Shown here: positions 43,817 to 52,588 of the stretch, in pieces
Position numbering within the stretch: the first letter of the stretch is position 1
Layout of the letters: every line of letters starts with the position of its first letter
Assembly (NCBI GenBank): GCA_964544595.1
Contig: CAZJBM010000001.1
Coordinates: 1 to 64,000, forward strand
Length of the DNA stretch: 64,000 bases
Direction of reading: 5' to 3'
Source: JAGBWK01 sp964544595
GTDB taxonomy: Bacteria > Bacteroidota > Bacteroidia > Bacteroidales > Muribaculaceae
Position numbers and translations under genes: made by a program
The notes under the pieces: generated by a model
Seen by the model: the letters and a program-made list of their open reading frames with translations, nothing else
What the model was told of the DNA's origin: nothing
Database searches by the model: none

Positions 43817-44401
43817 ATGTGGGATATAGTTTTACAGGTATTAGGGCTTGCGATAGGGCTTGTCTACCTTTACTATGAGTATCACGCGAGTCACAAGCTA
43901 TGGGTTGTTGGGGTGATAATGCCCGTGATTTCGATGACTGTGTATTTCCGGAAGGGGTTGTACGCCGATTTCGGCATGAGCGCCTACTATCTGCTGATGG
44001 CAATATACGGTTATCTCGCATGGACAGGAAAACTACGTATCGGTAAGCGGAAGGATGAACGGCCGCTTGAGATACGCCATGTGCCGCTGCGAAAACTGGC
44101 CCTTGTGGTATGCGTGGCATTGGCTCTCTGGGTAGCGATAGCGCAATTTCTTATCAATGCGACCGACAGCACGGTGCCATGGGCCGATGCGTTTACCACG
44201 GCGATGAGCATTGTGGGCACGTGGATGCTCGCCCGTAAATATCTGGAGCAGTGGATAGCCTGGATATTGGTTGACGGCGTTTGCGTCGGGCTTTACATAT
44301 ATAAAGACATTTATCCTTACGCGTTGCTTTACGCGGTATACACGGTTGTCGCGGTGCTCGGCTACGGCAAATGGAAACGCATGATGCAAAATAATCGATG
44401 A
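43817..44401 (+). CDS. pnuT: PnuC-family thiamine permease (PnuT)
   Basis: An inner-membrane facilitator of the nicotinamide/thiamine mononucleoside family. The 194 residues form about seven hydrophobic helices with the family pattern VYLYYEYHAS, LMAIYGYLAW and the second-half motifs TAMSIVGTWMLARKYLEQW and LVDGVCVGLYIYKD. Specificity for thiamine rather than nicotinamide riboside is inferred from the riboswitch and receptor. In many Bacteroidota a thiamine pyrophosphokinase gene follows; here pyrB follows instead. An imperfect hairpin without T-run (44404-44430) comes after the stop. Confidence 0.88.
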   Translation: MWDIVLQVLGLAIGLVYLYYEYHASHKLWVVGVIMPVISMTVYFRKGLYADFGMSAYYLLMAIYGYLAWTGKLRIGKRKDERPLEIRHVPLRKLALVVCVALALWVAIAQFLINATDSTVPWADAFTTAMSIVGTWMLARKYLEQWIAWILVDGVCVGLYIYKDIYPYALLYAVYTVVAVLGYGKWKRMMQNNR

Positions 44402-44453
44402 ACTTACCCAACAATTTATGTTGGATAAGTACGCATATCTGAAAAGTAATTGC

Positions 44454-44461
44454 TATATTTG
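44454..44461 (+). promoter_or_regulatory. -7 box of the pyrB operon
   Basis: TATATTTG, perfect match, 33 nt before ATG 44495. No exact TTTG is found 17-23 nt upstream. Confidence 0.5.
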
Positions 44462-44494
44462 CATTTGTAAAACACCCTTGTCCCTTACAGTGCA

Positions 44495-45409
44495 ATGAAT
44501 CAGCATAGTTTAGTATCAATCGACGACCTCTCAAAGGAGCAGATCATACATCTCCTTGAGCGCGCGAAACATTTTGAAGAGCATCCCAACCAGACTATCC
44601 TTGAAGGAAAAGTTGTAGGGACGCTCTTTTTTGAGCCGTCAACCCGCACCCGCCTCAGCTTTGAGACGGCAGTGAATCGCCTCGGAGGGCGTATCATCGG
44701 TTTCTCCGACGCCAAGTCAACATCCACGTCGAAAGGAGAATCACTGAAAGACACTATCAAAATGGTGTCGAACTACGTCGACCTGATTATAATGCGCCAC
44801 TTCCTCGAAGGGGCGGCAAGATACGCTACCGAGGTCACGGACACCCCCGTGATTAACGCGGGCGACGGCGCTAACCAGCACCCCTCGCAGACGATGCTCG
44901 ACCTTTACTCTATCTACAAGACCCAGGGGCGCCTCGACAATCTCGTGATTACCCTCGTAGGCGACTTGAAATACGGGCGCACGGTCCACTCGCTGATTAT
45001 GGCGATGAAATATTTTAATCCCACTTTCCGCTTCGTGGCCTGCGACGAGCTCCAAATGCCGAAGGAATATATCAAGTTCTGCGACGAGCATGGAATTTCA
45101 TATACGCTCGACACCGACTTCTCGCCTGAGGTTATTAATTCATCCGACATTATCTATATGACGCGAGTGCAACGCGAGCGTTTCTCAGATCACGCCGAGT
45201 ATGAGCGCGTCAAAGACCTCTACACCCTCCGCAAGGATATGCTCGATGGGTCGAAGGACAATCTTCGTATTCTCCATCCCCTCCCGCGCGTAAACGAAAT
45301 CAACCCCGACGTTGACGACAGCCCAAAAGCCTACTATTTCGAGCAGGCGCGCAACGGCCTCTATATGCGTCAGGCGCTGATAACATCTGCCCTCGGCATG
45401 GATAAGTAA
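44495..45409 (+). CDS. pyrB: Aspartate carbamoyltransferase, catalytic chain
   Basis: The first committed step of pyrimidine synthesis: carbamoyl phosphate plus aspartate gives carbamoyl aspartate. The 304 residues carry the carbamoyl phosphate motif FEPSTRTRLSFE (about 50-61), DAKSTSTSKGES with the second active-site lysine loop, GDGANQHPSQ and HPLPRVNEI. Length is normal. It is followed 35 nt later by the regulatory chain gene pyrI, so the enzyme should be the allosteric c6r6 type. Confidence 0.98.
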   Translation: MNQHSLVSIDDLSKEQIIHLLERAKHFEEHPNQTILEGKVVGTLFFEPSTRTRLSFETAVNRLGGRIIGFSDAKSTSTSKGESLKDTIKMVSNYVDLIIMRHFLEGAARYATEVTDTPVINAGDGANQHPSQTMLDLYSIYKTQGRLDNLVITLVGDLKYGRTVHSLIMAMKYFNPTFRFVACDELQMPKEYIKFCDEHGISYTLDTDFSPEVINSSDIIYMTRVQRERFSDHAEYERVKDLYTLRKDMLDGSKDNLRILHPLPRVNEINPDVDDSPKAYYFEQARNGLYMRQALITSALGMDK

Positions 45410-45444
45410 AAGATAAGTACACAATCATCATAAATATACCCACG

Positions 45445-45906
45445 GTGTCAAACGATAAGAAATCTCTTGCCGTTGCTGCTTTGAAAAACGGCACAGTAAT
45501 TGACCATATACCGGCCGAATCGCTTTTCAAGTGCGTGAAAATTCTCGATCTTAAGAATTTCACAGGCCAGCTGACTATCGGCAACAATCTTCACAGCGAC
45601 AAGCTCGGCGCTAAAGGCATCATCAAAATCGCCGACGTGATTCTTCCCGAGGAAGACATCAACCGCATTGCCCTCGTGGCTCCCACGGCGGTAATCAATG
45701 AGATTCACGACTATGAGGTGAAGGTGAAGCGCCCGGTGGTGCTTCCCGAGACTATCATCGGCATAGTGAAGTGCGGCAATCCCAAGTGTATTACCAACAA
45801 TGAGCCGATGCGCACGAAATTTAACGTTGTCGACCCGGCCTCGCAGACTATTCGCTGCCATTATTGCGGCAACATGGTGAAAGGTAAAAAGGCCGATATA
45901 ATCTAA
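45445..45906 (+). CDS. pyrI: Aspartate carbamoyltransferase, regulatory chain
   Basis: It binds CTP/ATP and links catalytic trimers. The 153 residues have the N-terminal allosteric domain (GTVIDHIPAESLFKCVKIL) and the C-terminal zinc domain with Cys110, Cys115, Cys138 and Cys141 (KCGNPKC and CHYC). The start is GTG 45445. It lies between pyrB and a flavin reductase gene that begins 13 nt after its stop. Confidence 0.97.
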   Translation: MSNDKKSLAVAALKNGTVIDHIPAESLFKCVKILDLKNFTGQLTIGNNLHSDKLGAKGIIKIADVILPEEDINRIALVAPTAVINEIHDYEVKVKRPVVLPETIIGIVKCGNPKCITNNEPMRTKFNVVDPASQTIRCHYCGNMVKGKKADII

Positions 45907-45919
45907 AAAACGTTACGTA

Positions 45920-46495
45920 TTGGCAAAGCAAAACTGGAAACCGGGCACGATGATCTATCCGCTTCCGGCAGTGCTCGTCAGCTGCGGAAGCGATGTTGAT
46001 CATAGCAACTTAATCACAGTGGCATGGACCGGCACGGTGTGTACCAACCCCACTATGGTCTATATATCCGTGCGCCCTGAGCGTTTCAGCTACCCGCTGA
46101 TTCGCGAGACCATGCAATTCACCATAAATCTCACTACCGAGGATATGGCCCGCGCAACCGATTGGTGCGGTGTGCGCTCGGGTCACGACTACGATAAATG
46201 GAAGGAGACAGGACTCACGCCGGCGAAGGGCGTGGCTGTTACCTGCCCCTATATCGAGGAGTCGCCGCTGAGTCTCGAATGTCGCGTGAAAACGATACTT
46301 CCGCTCGGTAGCCACGATATGTTTATCGCCGAGGTGCTTAACGTGATAGCCGACGAGAAATATATCGATCCCGCGACAGGAGCCTTTGATCTTGCGTCGG
46401 CCCGACTCATCAATTACAGCCATGGGCACTATTTCGCCCAAGGCCCCGAGATAGGGCGATTTGGCTGGACAGTAAAGAAAACAAAGAAAAAATAA
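45920..46495 (+). CDS. Flavin reductase-like FMN-binding split-barrel protein
   Basis: The 191 residues belong to the flavin reductase domain family, which binds FMN and in some members reduces it with NAD(P)H. Visible landmarks are YPLPAVLVSCGS, NLITVAWTGTVCTNPTMVYISVRPE (in parts), FTINLTTEDMARATDWCGVRSG and a basic tail KKTKKK. The start is TTG 45920, giving MAKQNWKPG. Position inside a pyrB-pyrI-glyA unit does not reveal its substrate. Confidence 0.9.
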   Translation: MAKQNWKPGTMIYPLPAVLVSCGSDVDHSNLITVAWTGTVCTNPTMVYISVRPERFSYPLIRETMQFTINLTTEDMARATDWCGVRSGHDYDKWKETGLTPAKGVAVTCPYIEESPLSLECRVKTILPLGSHDMFIAEVLNVIADEKYIDPATGAFDLASARLINYSHGHYFAQGPEIGRFGWTVKKTKKK

Positions 46496-46514
46496 TCACT
46501 CTAAATTCCTACTT

Positions 46515-47795
46515 ATGCAAAAGGATAGTGCTATTTTCGACATTATCGCGCGTGAGCATGATCGCCAGAAAAAAGGCATCGAGCTTATCGCTTCAGAAAA
46601 TTTCGTCAGCGATCAGGTAATGCAGGCCATGGGGTCATGCCTTACAAACAAATATGCCGAGGGTTATCCCGGCCACCGTTACTATGGCGGCTGTCAGGTA
46701 GTAGACGAGGCCGAGCAACTCGCTATCGACCGCCTGAAGCAGATTTTCGGCGCTGAGTATGCCAATGTGCAGCCTCACTCTGGCGCGCAGGCCAATATGG
46801 CTGTGTTTATGAGCGTGCTGAAGCCCGGCGATAAGTTCCTGGGTCTAAATCTTGCCCATGGCGGTCATCTCAGCCATGGTAGCCCTGTGAATTTCTCAGG
46901 CCTTATGTTCAACGCTCTTGAGTATAACGTGAAGGAAGATACCGGTCTTGTCGACTACGACCAGATGGAGGAAGTCGCCTTGCGCGAGCGTCCGAAACTC
47001 ATCGTGGGCGGCGCTTCGGCTTATTCACGCGAGTGGGATTATGCGCGTATGCGTAAGATAGCCGACGAAATCGGCGCGATTCTTATGGTGGATATGGCTC
47101 ATCCGGCGGGCCTTATCGCGGCCGGATTGCTCGACAATCCTTTGAAATACGCTCACATCGTTACCTCTACTACTCATAAGACTCTTCGCGGTCCGCGCGG
47201 AGGCGTGATCCTTATCGGTAAGGACTTTGAGAATCCTTGGGGCAAAACCACGCCTAAGGGTGTCGTCAAGAAGATGTCGCAGTTGATTGACTCGGCTGTG
47301 TTCCCCGGCGTGCAGGGCGGCCCGCTCGAACACGTTATCGCCGCTAAGGCCGTTGCTTTCGGCGAAGCTCTCCAACCTGAATACAAAGAATACCAGAAGC
47401 AGGTGAAGAAAAACGCCGCCGCTATGGCGCAGGCTATGGTCGATAAGGGCTATAAGATTATTTCGGGTGGCACCGACAACCACTGTATGCTCGTTGACCT
47501 TCGCACAAAATTCCCCGATCTTACCGGTAAGGTTGCCGAGAAAGCGCTCGTTGAGGCCGATATCACAGCTAATAAGAATATGGTGCCGTTTGATTCGCGC
47601 TCACCGTTCCAGACGTCGGGTATCCGCTTAGGTACTCCAGCCATCACCACCCGCGGCGCCAAAGAGCCGATGATGGGTGAAATTGTGGAGATGATCGACA
47701 CCGTTCTTTCTAATCCCGAAGACACGGCCAAGATCGCCTCTGTCCGCGAGAAAGTAAACACTATGATGCAGGATTATCCTATGTTTGCTTACTAA
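46515..47795 (+). CDS. glyA: Serine hydroxymethyltransferase
   Basis: A PLP enzyme that makes glycine and 5,10-methylene-tetrahydrofolate from serine. The 426 residues include IELIASENFVS, NKYAEGYPGHRYYGG, the PLP lysine Lys222 in TSTTHKTLRGPRGG, and the C-terminal GIRLGTPAITTRG. Length is standard. It lies 19 nt after the flavin reductase gene. Together with serA and serC at the right end of the window it covers serine-to-one-carbon supply. A strong terminator follows. Confidence 0.98.
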   Translation: MQKDSAIFDIIAREHDRQKKGIELIASENFVSDQVMQAMGSCLTNKYAEGYPGHRYYGGCQVVDEAEQLAIDRLKQIFGAEYANVQPHSGAQANMAVFMSVLKPGDKFLGLNLAHGGHLSHGSPVNFSGLMFNALEYNVKEDTGLVDYDQMEEVALRERPKLIVGGASAYSREWDYARMRKIADEIGAILMVDMAHPAGLIAAGLLDNPLKYAHIVTSTTHKTLRGPRGGVILIGKDFENPWGKTTPKGVVKKMSQLIDSAVFPGVQGGPLEHVIAAKAVAFGEALQPEYKEYQKQVKKNAAAMAQAMVDKGYKIISGGTDNHCMLVDLRTKFPDLTGKVAEKALVEADITANKNMVPFDSRSPFQTSGIRLGTPAITTRGAKEPMMGEIVEMIDTVLSNPEDTAKIASVREKVNTMMQDYPMFAY

Positions 47796-47820
47796 GTCGG
47801 CATTCAGGAGACAGTCAGAT

Positions 47821-47861
47821 AAAAAATCGCGCTGAGAATCAAATTCTCAGCGCGATTTTTT
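47821..47861. terminator. Bidirectional terminator between glyA and mdh
   Basis: AAAAAATCGCGCTGAGAAT, loop CAA, ATTCTCAGCGCGATTTTTT. Nineteen perfect base pairs with A and T tracts, serving both convergent genes. Confidence 0.95.
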
Positions 47862-47878
47862 ATCGGGTTACAAACTGA

Positions 47879-48892
47879 TTAGTGGATGTTGGGGTTGATT
47901 TCGTTCCACTTCTCAACGGGGGGAAGCACGCCCATGGCGATAACCTGGTCGCGCAGAGCGCAGAGATGTTCGTAGCTCTTGTCGAGGTCGGCCATTTCGG
48001 TGGGAGTGCCTGAAACGATTTTGGTGTAAACGCCGTCGTCGGTCAAGCGGCTGGGCATAGCCATCATGATGTGGTGGTATTTCTCGCTTGCCACGTAGCA
48101 GCCTACAGGCCAACGGAATTCGAGACCACCCATAGCTGCGGCGATCATTTCAACCGAGAGGTAAGCCGGGCTCTGGAACGAAGAGCGGCCGCGGAGCTTG
48201 ATGATAGCAGCGCCGCCTTGAGTAACGGCTTTCTTCATAGCTGCCCATTCGTCGTCGGAGAGCGCTACGCCGTTAACGGTTTTGCCTGTGCCGATAATGT
48301 CGAGGAGGGGAGTGCCGTCGATGGTAACGGGCGATGCGAACACTGCCATTTGCTCGCCGTGGCCACCGAATGTGCAGCAGTTCTCAACCTTGTACTGAGG
48401 AATACCGAAGTGCTTTGCGAGAGCGCTCTGAAGGCGGGTGCTGTCGAGAGCGGCGAGGGTGGTGAGCTGGTTGGGCTTGATGCCGGAGTAGAGAAGGGTT
48501 ACAAGACCGGTGATGTCGGCAGGGTTGAAGATGATAACCACGTGCTTAACGTCGGGGCAATATTTCTTGATGTTCTCGCCGAGTTCTTTCGCAACGGCAG
48601 CATTGCCGGCGAGAAGGTCTTCGCGGGTCATGCCCTCTTTGCGGGGAGCGCCACCTGAAGATATTATATATTTAGCGTCTTTGAAAGCCTCTTCGGGATC
48701 GGTAGTGGCGGTGATGTTGATGTCATCGAAGCCGCACTGACGCATCTCTTCAGCCACGCCTTCGGGCGAGAACACGTCGTAGAGGCAGAGATTGTTGGTA
48801 AGACCCATCATGCAGACAGTCTGGGCCATGTTGGAACCGATCATGCCGGCAGCGCCGACAATGGTAAGTTTTTCGTTTGTGATAAAATCCAT
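47879..48892 (-). CDS. mdh: Malate dehydrogenase
   Basis: It interconverts malate and oxaloacetate with NAD. The 337 residues start with the Rossmann motif LTIVGAAGMIGSNMAQ (GAAGxxG), then SSGGAPRKEGMTREDLL (active-site loop arginines), NPADITGL, LDSTRLQ and the catalytic histidine in FGGHGEQM. This is the LDH/MDH superfamily form common in Bacteroidales. An 18-nt gap separates it from the shared terminator. No promoter of the standard type was seen upstream. Confidence 0.93.
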   Translation of the reverse strand: MDFITNEKLTIVGAAGMIGSNMAQTVCMMGLTNNLCLYDVFSPEGVAEEMRQCGFDDINITATTDPEEAFKDAKYIISSGGAPRKEGMTREDLLAGNAAVAKELGENIKKYCPDVKHVVIIFNPADITGLVTLLYSGIKPNQLTTLAALDSTRLQSALAKHFGIPQYKVENCCTFGGHGEQMAVFASPVTIDGTPLLDIIGTGKTVNGVALSDDEWAAMKKAVTQGGAAIIKLRGRSSFQSPAYLSVEMIAAAMGGLEFRWPVGCYVASEKYHHIMMAMPSRLTDDGVYTKIVSGTPTEMADLDKSYEHLCALRDQVIAMGVLPPVEKWNEINPNIH

Positions 48893-49046
48893 TGTTTTTT
48901 GTATTTAAAGAGTTAGAAATTGCTTAATGCGTCAAGATTTTTTATGAGCTGAAACCATTGCGTGGAGATGCGGGCCGCAACTGCGGGCCGACATTTGACG
49001 GCAACCGCATTAAACAATTTCAAAACATATTCAATCAATCAAATAA

Positions 49047-50795
49047 TCAGATACCAAGATCCTTCTTGATAGCCTCGATTTTCTTCTCGGCAGCTGCGGT
49101 AGCTTCGTTGTATTTGTCGGCCGACTCAAGCTTATCGTGAACTTCGATATAGAATTTGATTTTGGGCTCTGTGCCTGAAGGACGGATAGAAACTTTCGAG
49201 CCGTCGGCTGTGAAGTACTGAAGCACGTTGGAAGTAGTAGGCATATCCATCTTGGTGATTTTGCCTGAGGGCACGTCGGTAAGGTTGAGGTCGGCGTAAT
49301 CCTTGATAGTGACAACTGGGCTGCCTCCGAGCTCTTTGGGAGGATTGGCGCGGAAGTCTTTCATCATCTGCACGATTTCCTCGGCGCCCGATTTGCCTTT
49401 GCGCACAACAGAGATGCCCTGTTCGAGCGAGAAGCCGTTCTGCACGTAGATGTCCTGAAGCATGTGGAGGAAGTCGAGACCTCTATCCTTAGCCCATGCG
49501 GCGATTTCGGCCATGAGCGAAATAGCTGATACCGAGTCTTTGTCGCGGGCGAAATCCTCAGCGAGGAAGCCGTAGCTCTCTTCGCCGCCGCCGATATAGC
49601 GTTCGCGGCCTTCGAGGTCGCGGATCACCGCTGCGATCCATTTGAAGCCGGTATAGCAATCATACATCTTGATGTTGTTGTTTTCGGCGATTGCTTTGAT
49701 TGTCTCGGTGGTAACGATAGTCTTCACGACAAATTCGTTGCCTTTGAGCTTGCCTAACTCGCGGTTGCGCACCATGATGTAGTTGAGGAGAATCATGACG
49801 ATCTGGTTGCCGTTTAGAAGCTGATATTCGCCGTTTTCGAGACGCACAACGCAGCCGATACGGTCGGCGTCGGGGTCAGAAGCGAAGATAACATCGGCAT
49901 TGGTCTCTTTGGCCTTCTCGATAGCCATAGCCATGGCTGAGGGCACCTCGGGGTTGGGTGACTCTACTGTCGGGAAGTCGCCTGAGGGAATATCCTGCTC
50001 GGGCACGTGGATGATGTTGTCAAATCCGTAGTTGCGGAGCGAGTCGGGAATCATCTTAACGCCAGTGCCGTGGATAGGCGTGTAAACGATTTTGAGGTCG
50101 TGGTATTTCTTGCATACTTCGGGGTCGAGCGAGAGCTCCTTGATAGCCGAAAGGAAAGCGTCGTCGACGTCTTTGCCTATAATCTGGATAAGGTCGGGGT
50201 TGCCCTGGAATTTGATTTCCTTAACGCTCTTGATGCGGTTCACGTTGTCTATGATATTGACGTCGTGGGGAGCGATGATCTGAGCGCCGTCGGCCCAATA
50301 GGCTTTGTAGCCGTTATATTCTTTGGGGTTGTGGGAAGCTGTGATATTGACACCGCTCTGGCAGCCGAGATGGCGGATTGCGAACGAAAGCTCGGGGGTG
50401 GGACGGAAGTCCTCAAAGAGATAAGCCTTGATGCCGTTGGCAGAGAAAATGTTGGCAACGATTTCGGCGAATTTGCGAGAGTTGTTGCGCACGTCGTGAC
50501 CTACAACTACGCTGATCTGAGGAAGGTCTTTGAATGCCTCCTTAAGATAGTTGGCAAGGCCCTGTGTAGCGGCGCCTACTGTATATATATTCATGCGGTT
50601 GGAACCTGCGCCCATAATGCCGCGAAGACCGCCTGTGCCAAATTCGAGGTCTTTGTAGAATGACTCGATGAGCTCGGTTTTATCTTCGGCGTCGAGCATA
50701 CGGCGCACTTCCGCGCGGGTCTCTTCGTCGTAATCGTTGCTAAGCCAAACGTTTGCTTTAGCGGTTACGTCTTTGATCAATTCATCATTTTCCAT
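49047..50795 (-). CDS. Phosphoglucomutase/phosphomannomutase family protein
   Basis: It interconverts hexose 1- and 6-phosphates. ATG 50795 (MENDELIKDV) is chosen over the frame to 50900 because a promoter lies at 50870-50901. The 582 residues show the four alpha-D-phosphohexomutase parts: TASHNPKEYNGYKAYW with the phosphoserine, the metal loop SDPDADRIG, the sugar-binding GGEESYGF, and the phosphate-binding RPSGTEPKIKFY. The length fits the long phospho-sugar mutases (PgcA-like). An IS remnant lies upstream, outside the promoter. Confidence 0.95.
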   Translation of the reverse strand: MENDELIKDVTAKANVWLSNDYDEETRAEVRRMLDAEDKTELIESFYKDLEFGTGGLRGIMGAGSNRMNIYTVGAATQGLANYLKEAFKDLPQISVVVGHDVRNNSRKFAEIVANIFSANGIKAYLFEDFRPTPELSFAIRHLGCQSGVNITASHNPKEYNGYKAYWADGAQIIAPHDVNIIDNVNRIKSVKEIKFQGNPDLIQIIGKDVDDAFLSAIKELSLDPEVCKKYHDLKIVYTPIHGTGVKMIPDSLRNYGFDNIIHVPEQDIPSGDFPTVESPNPEVPSAMAMAIEKAKETNADVIFASDPDADRIGCVVRLENGEYQLLNGNQIVMILLNYIMVRNRELGKLKGNEFVVKTIVTTETIKAIAENNNIKMYDCYTGFKWIAAVIRDLEGRERYIGGGEESYGFLAEDFARDKDSVSAISLMAEIAAWAKDRGLDFLHMLQDIYVQNGFSLEQGISVVRKGKSGAEEIVQMMKDFRANPPKELGGSPVVTIKDYADLNLTDVPSGKITKMDMPTTSNVLQYFTADGSKVSIRPSGTEPKIKFYIEVHDKLESADKYNEATAAAEKKIEAIKKDLGI

Positions 50796-50869
50796 AAAAG
50801 TATGTATTAAGGTTTGAAATTCGATAGGTAAGAGGGAGTCTTGTAGGCCGACTCCGTGTTTCAATTGTG

Positions 50870-50901
50870 TAAAGTTAAACAAAATTCTGTGTTTACACAA
50901 A
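50870..50901 (-). promoter_or_regulatory. Promoter of the phosphoglucomutase gene
   Basis: Minus strand TTTG (50898-50901), 20 nt, TAACTTTA (50870-50877). One mismatch from TAnnTTTG. Leader of about 68 nt. Confidence 0.6.
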
Positions 50902-50976
50902 AAATATTTTCTATTTTTACGAAATCAGCTTGCAAGACTTCCTCGACGAGAGTTCAGCGCCTGTCATTCAGGCTAT

Positions 50977-51940
50977 AGAGCCTGTCCCATAAAATCTGTT
51001 AACGCTGAGGCGGTCAGCCATTGTGCAGATTTGTTCGGGTGATGAGGAAGTGTACTTGACGTACACGACCGAAGAGCACGGACGAATATGCCAATAGCTG
51101 ATCGAGGCGATGGTAATTTCCATCGCCTGCGGAGCTTCTATGTGAACATGTTGAAACGATACGGCTTACGGCAGCAAAATATGCTTGAGCAGCTTCATCA
51201 TGAAGACCATTTTCGTCATCGCCGTCGCCGTGGTGAGCAGCTGCTCGCAGCCACGGCTTAACCTGCGGAAACGATCGAGCCATGTGATGGTGCGCTCGAC
51301 CACCCAACGGCCCTCCAAGGGAATGAATCCCGACGTGCCGTAATTAGATTTAACGCACTGTAAACCAATTAACAGAATGCTCTTCGCGATTTCTGTCAAT
51401 CAGCCTTTGTAGCCGTTGTCGGCCTTGTTCGTCTTGATGGAGGGATGTCGTGCGGCGATGCGGCCAATCAAAGGATTAGCCGCTTTTGAGTCGTGGACGT
51501 TGGCTGTCGTGACAACGACACCGATGGGCAAGCCTTGGCTATCCACGGCTATATGGCGCTTAATGCATTTAACCCGCTTGTTGCCGTCTATGCCTTTCAG
51601 TGATTGACGCAATCCGCTCTTGACGCTCAGGCAGCATCCGCCATTGGCATCAGGTATTCAAGACATATATTATTCCTTCTAAATGCCTAATGTTCAGCTT
51701 TATGTTCATTCTGGCGCAGAACGAGGAAAGCCAGCGCTTTTGTTTGGAGTTTAGTAGAGAGTAACGTTTCACATATCATTAACGAGCTGAAGGAGCGAAT
51801 ATTACCTCCGTATCGCATCTCTTGGGCGATTTCGAAGCTGCCGCTCGGTCACAATGCGACGGCATTGCTCCCTCCCGCCGCCTCCAAAATCACTCCAAGA
51901 TATGCGACCTCAGCCTTAACATATTTATGGGACAGGCTCT
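50977..51940 (-). mobile_element. IS5-family insertion sequence, internally deleted
   Basis: A 964-bp element bounded by perfect 17-bp inverted repeats: AGAGCCTGTCCCATAAA (50977-50993) and its complement (51924-51940). The dinucleotide TA borders GAGCCTGTC on both sides and could be a 2-bp target duplication. It carries a broken transposase on the minus strand. About 260 bp between the right terminal repeat and the transposase remnant look non-coding. It sits between two genes, 16 bp after the stop of the DUF3332-like gene, and breaks neither. Confidence 0.85.
51166..51666 (-). pseudogene. IS5-family DDE transposase remnant
   Basis: From ATG 51666 two codons are followed directly by TGA, and the next in-frame piece already starts near the middle of the protein (SVKSGLRQSLKGIDGNKRVK). 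About 100 N-terminal codons are therefore missing. The core has HIAVDSQGLPIGVVVTTANV-HDSKAA and KADNGYKG; there a second in-frame stop, TGA at 51400-51402, interrupts it. The frame then resumes with GRWVVERTITWLDRFRRLSR, the C-terminal region with the catalytic Glu of the IS5 group. With a deletion and a nonsense codon it cannot make active transposase. Confidence 0.87.
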
Positions 51941-51955
51941 AAGTCAAAAAGTGGC

Positions 51956-52516
51956 TTAGCGGGTGGCGAATAAGTTGATGCCAGTCTGCTCGCCGATGAC
52001 GCGCTCGTAGGCGATGCGTCCGGCTTCCGAAACCTCAACGGTCTGGTATGTGCCGCAAGCGTCGAGCATGTTGACGTGGCTGTCGTCGATGAAGCTCATG
52101 AGCTTCACTGATTCGCCGTCGTTGACGCGGAGGCTCCAAGAGCGGTCTTCGGGAGTGAAGTCGAGGCGAGTGACGCTTCCGTCGTTTTCCGATGTGATGG
52201 TATAGCCGGTCTCGTTCCATTCTACGAGGTAGCGGCCGTCGTTTCCTTCCACTATTTTCGATCCGGCAGCCACGGGGTTGTCACCGCTCCAGAACTCTAT
52301 CGAGTTGAGCACGATCAGGTCGGCGAGAGCGCAGACTTCGTAAACGGGAAGGAACCAGAAGGCGAAGAATACGAGCTCGTTGACAAATTTATTGCTGACG
52401 CCTTTGTTCCAAGAGAGGAGTTTGTTGGTAAGGCCGAAGCTACCAATACATGATGAGAGGCAAAGAGACGAGCCTACGGCGAGAAGTATCGCGACTCTGA
52501 AATAGAATTTTTTCAT
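51956..52516 (-). CDS. DUF3332-like lipoprotein
   Basis: The 186 residues start with a lipoprotein signal (FRVAILLAVGSSLCLSSC; lipobox LSSC), then a segment with a second hydrophobic helix (FVNELVFFAFWFLPVYEVCALADLIVLN, seen in parts) and NSIEFWSGDNP, which are landmarks of DUF3332. The C-terminal half is beta-rich. Function is unknown. It has a -7 box at 52568-52575. The stop is 16 nt from the end of the IS remnant, so any original terminator has been displaced. Confidence 0.8.
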   Translation of the reverse strand: MKKFYFRVAILLAVGSSLCLSSCIGSFGLTNKLLSWNKGVSNKFVNELVFFAFWFLPVYEVCALADLIVLNSIEFWSGDNPVAAGSKIVEGNDGRYLVEWNETGYTITSENDGSVTRLDFTPEDRSWSLRVNDGESVKLMSFIDDSHVNMLDACGTYQTVEVSEAGRIAYERVIGEQTGINLFATR

Positions 52517-52567
52517 AGAGATAAATTATAAATGAGGGGTGAATGCTTTGAGAATCTTTTATATAAC

Positions 52568-52575
52568 CAAAATTA
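52568..52575 (-). promoter_or_regulatory. -7 box of the DUF3332-like gene
   Basis: Minus strand TAATTTTG, perfect match, between the mltF stop and the gene start. No clear -33 element. Confidence 0.5.
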
Positions 52576-52588
52576 ATATACTTACTTA

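Noticed and set aside
44404..44430. Terminator after pnuT
   Set aside because: The inverted repeat has mismatches and no T-run; it was not listed as a terminator.
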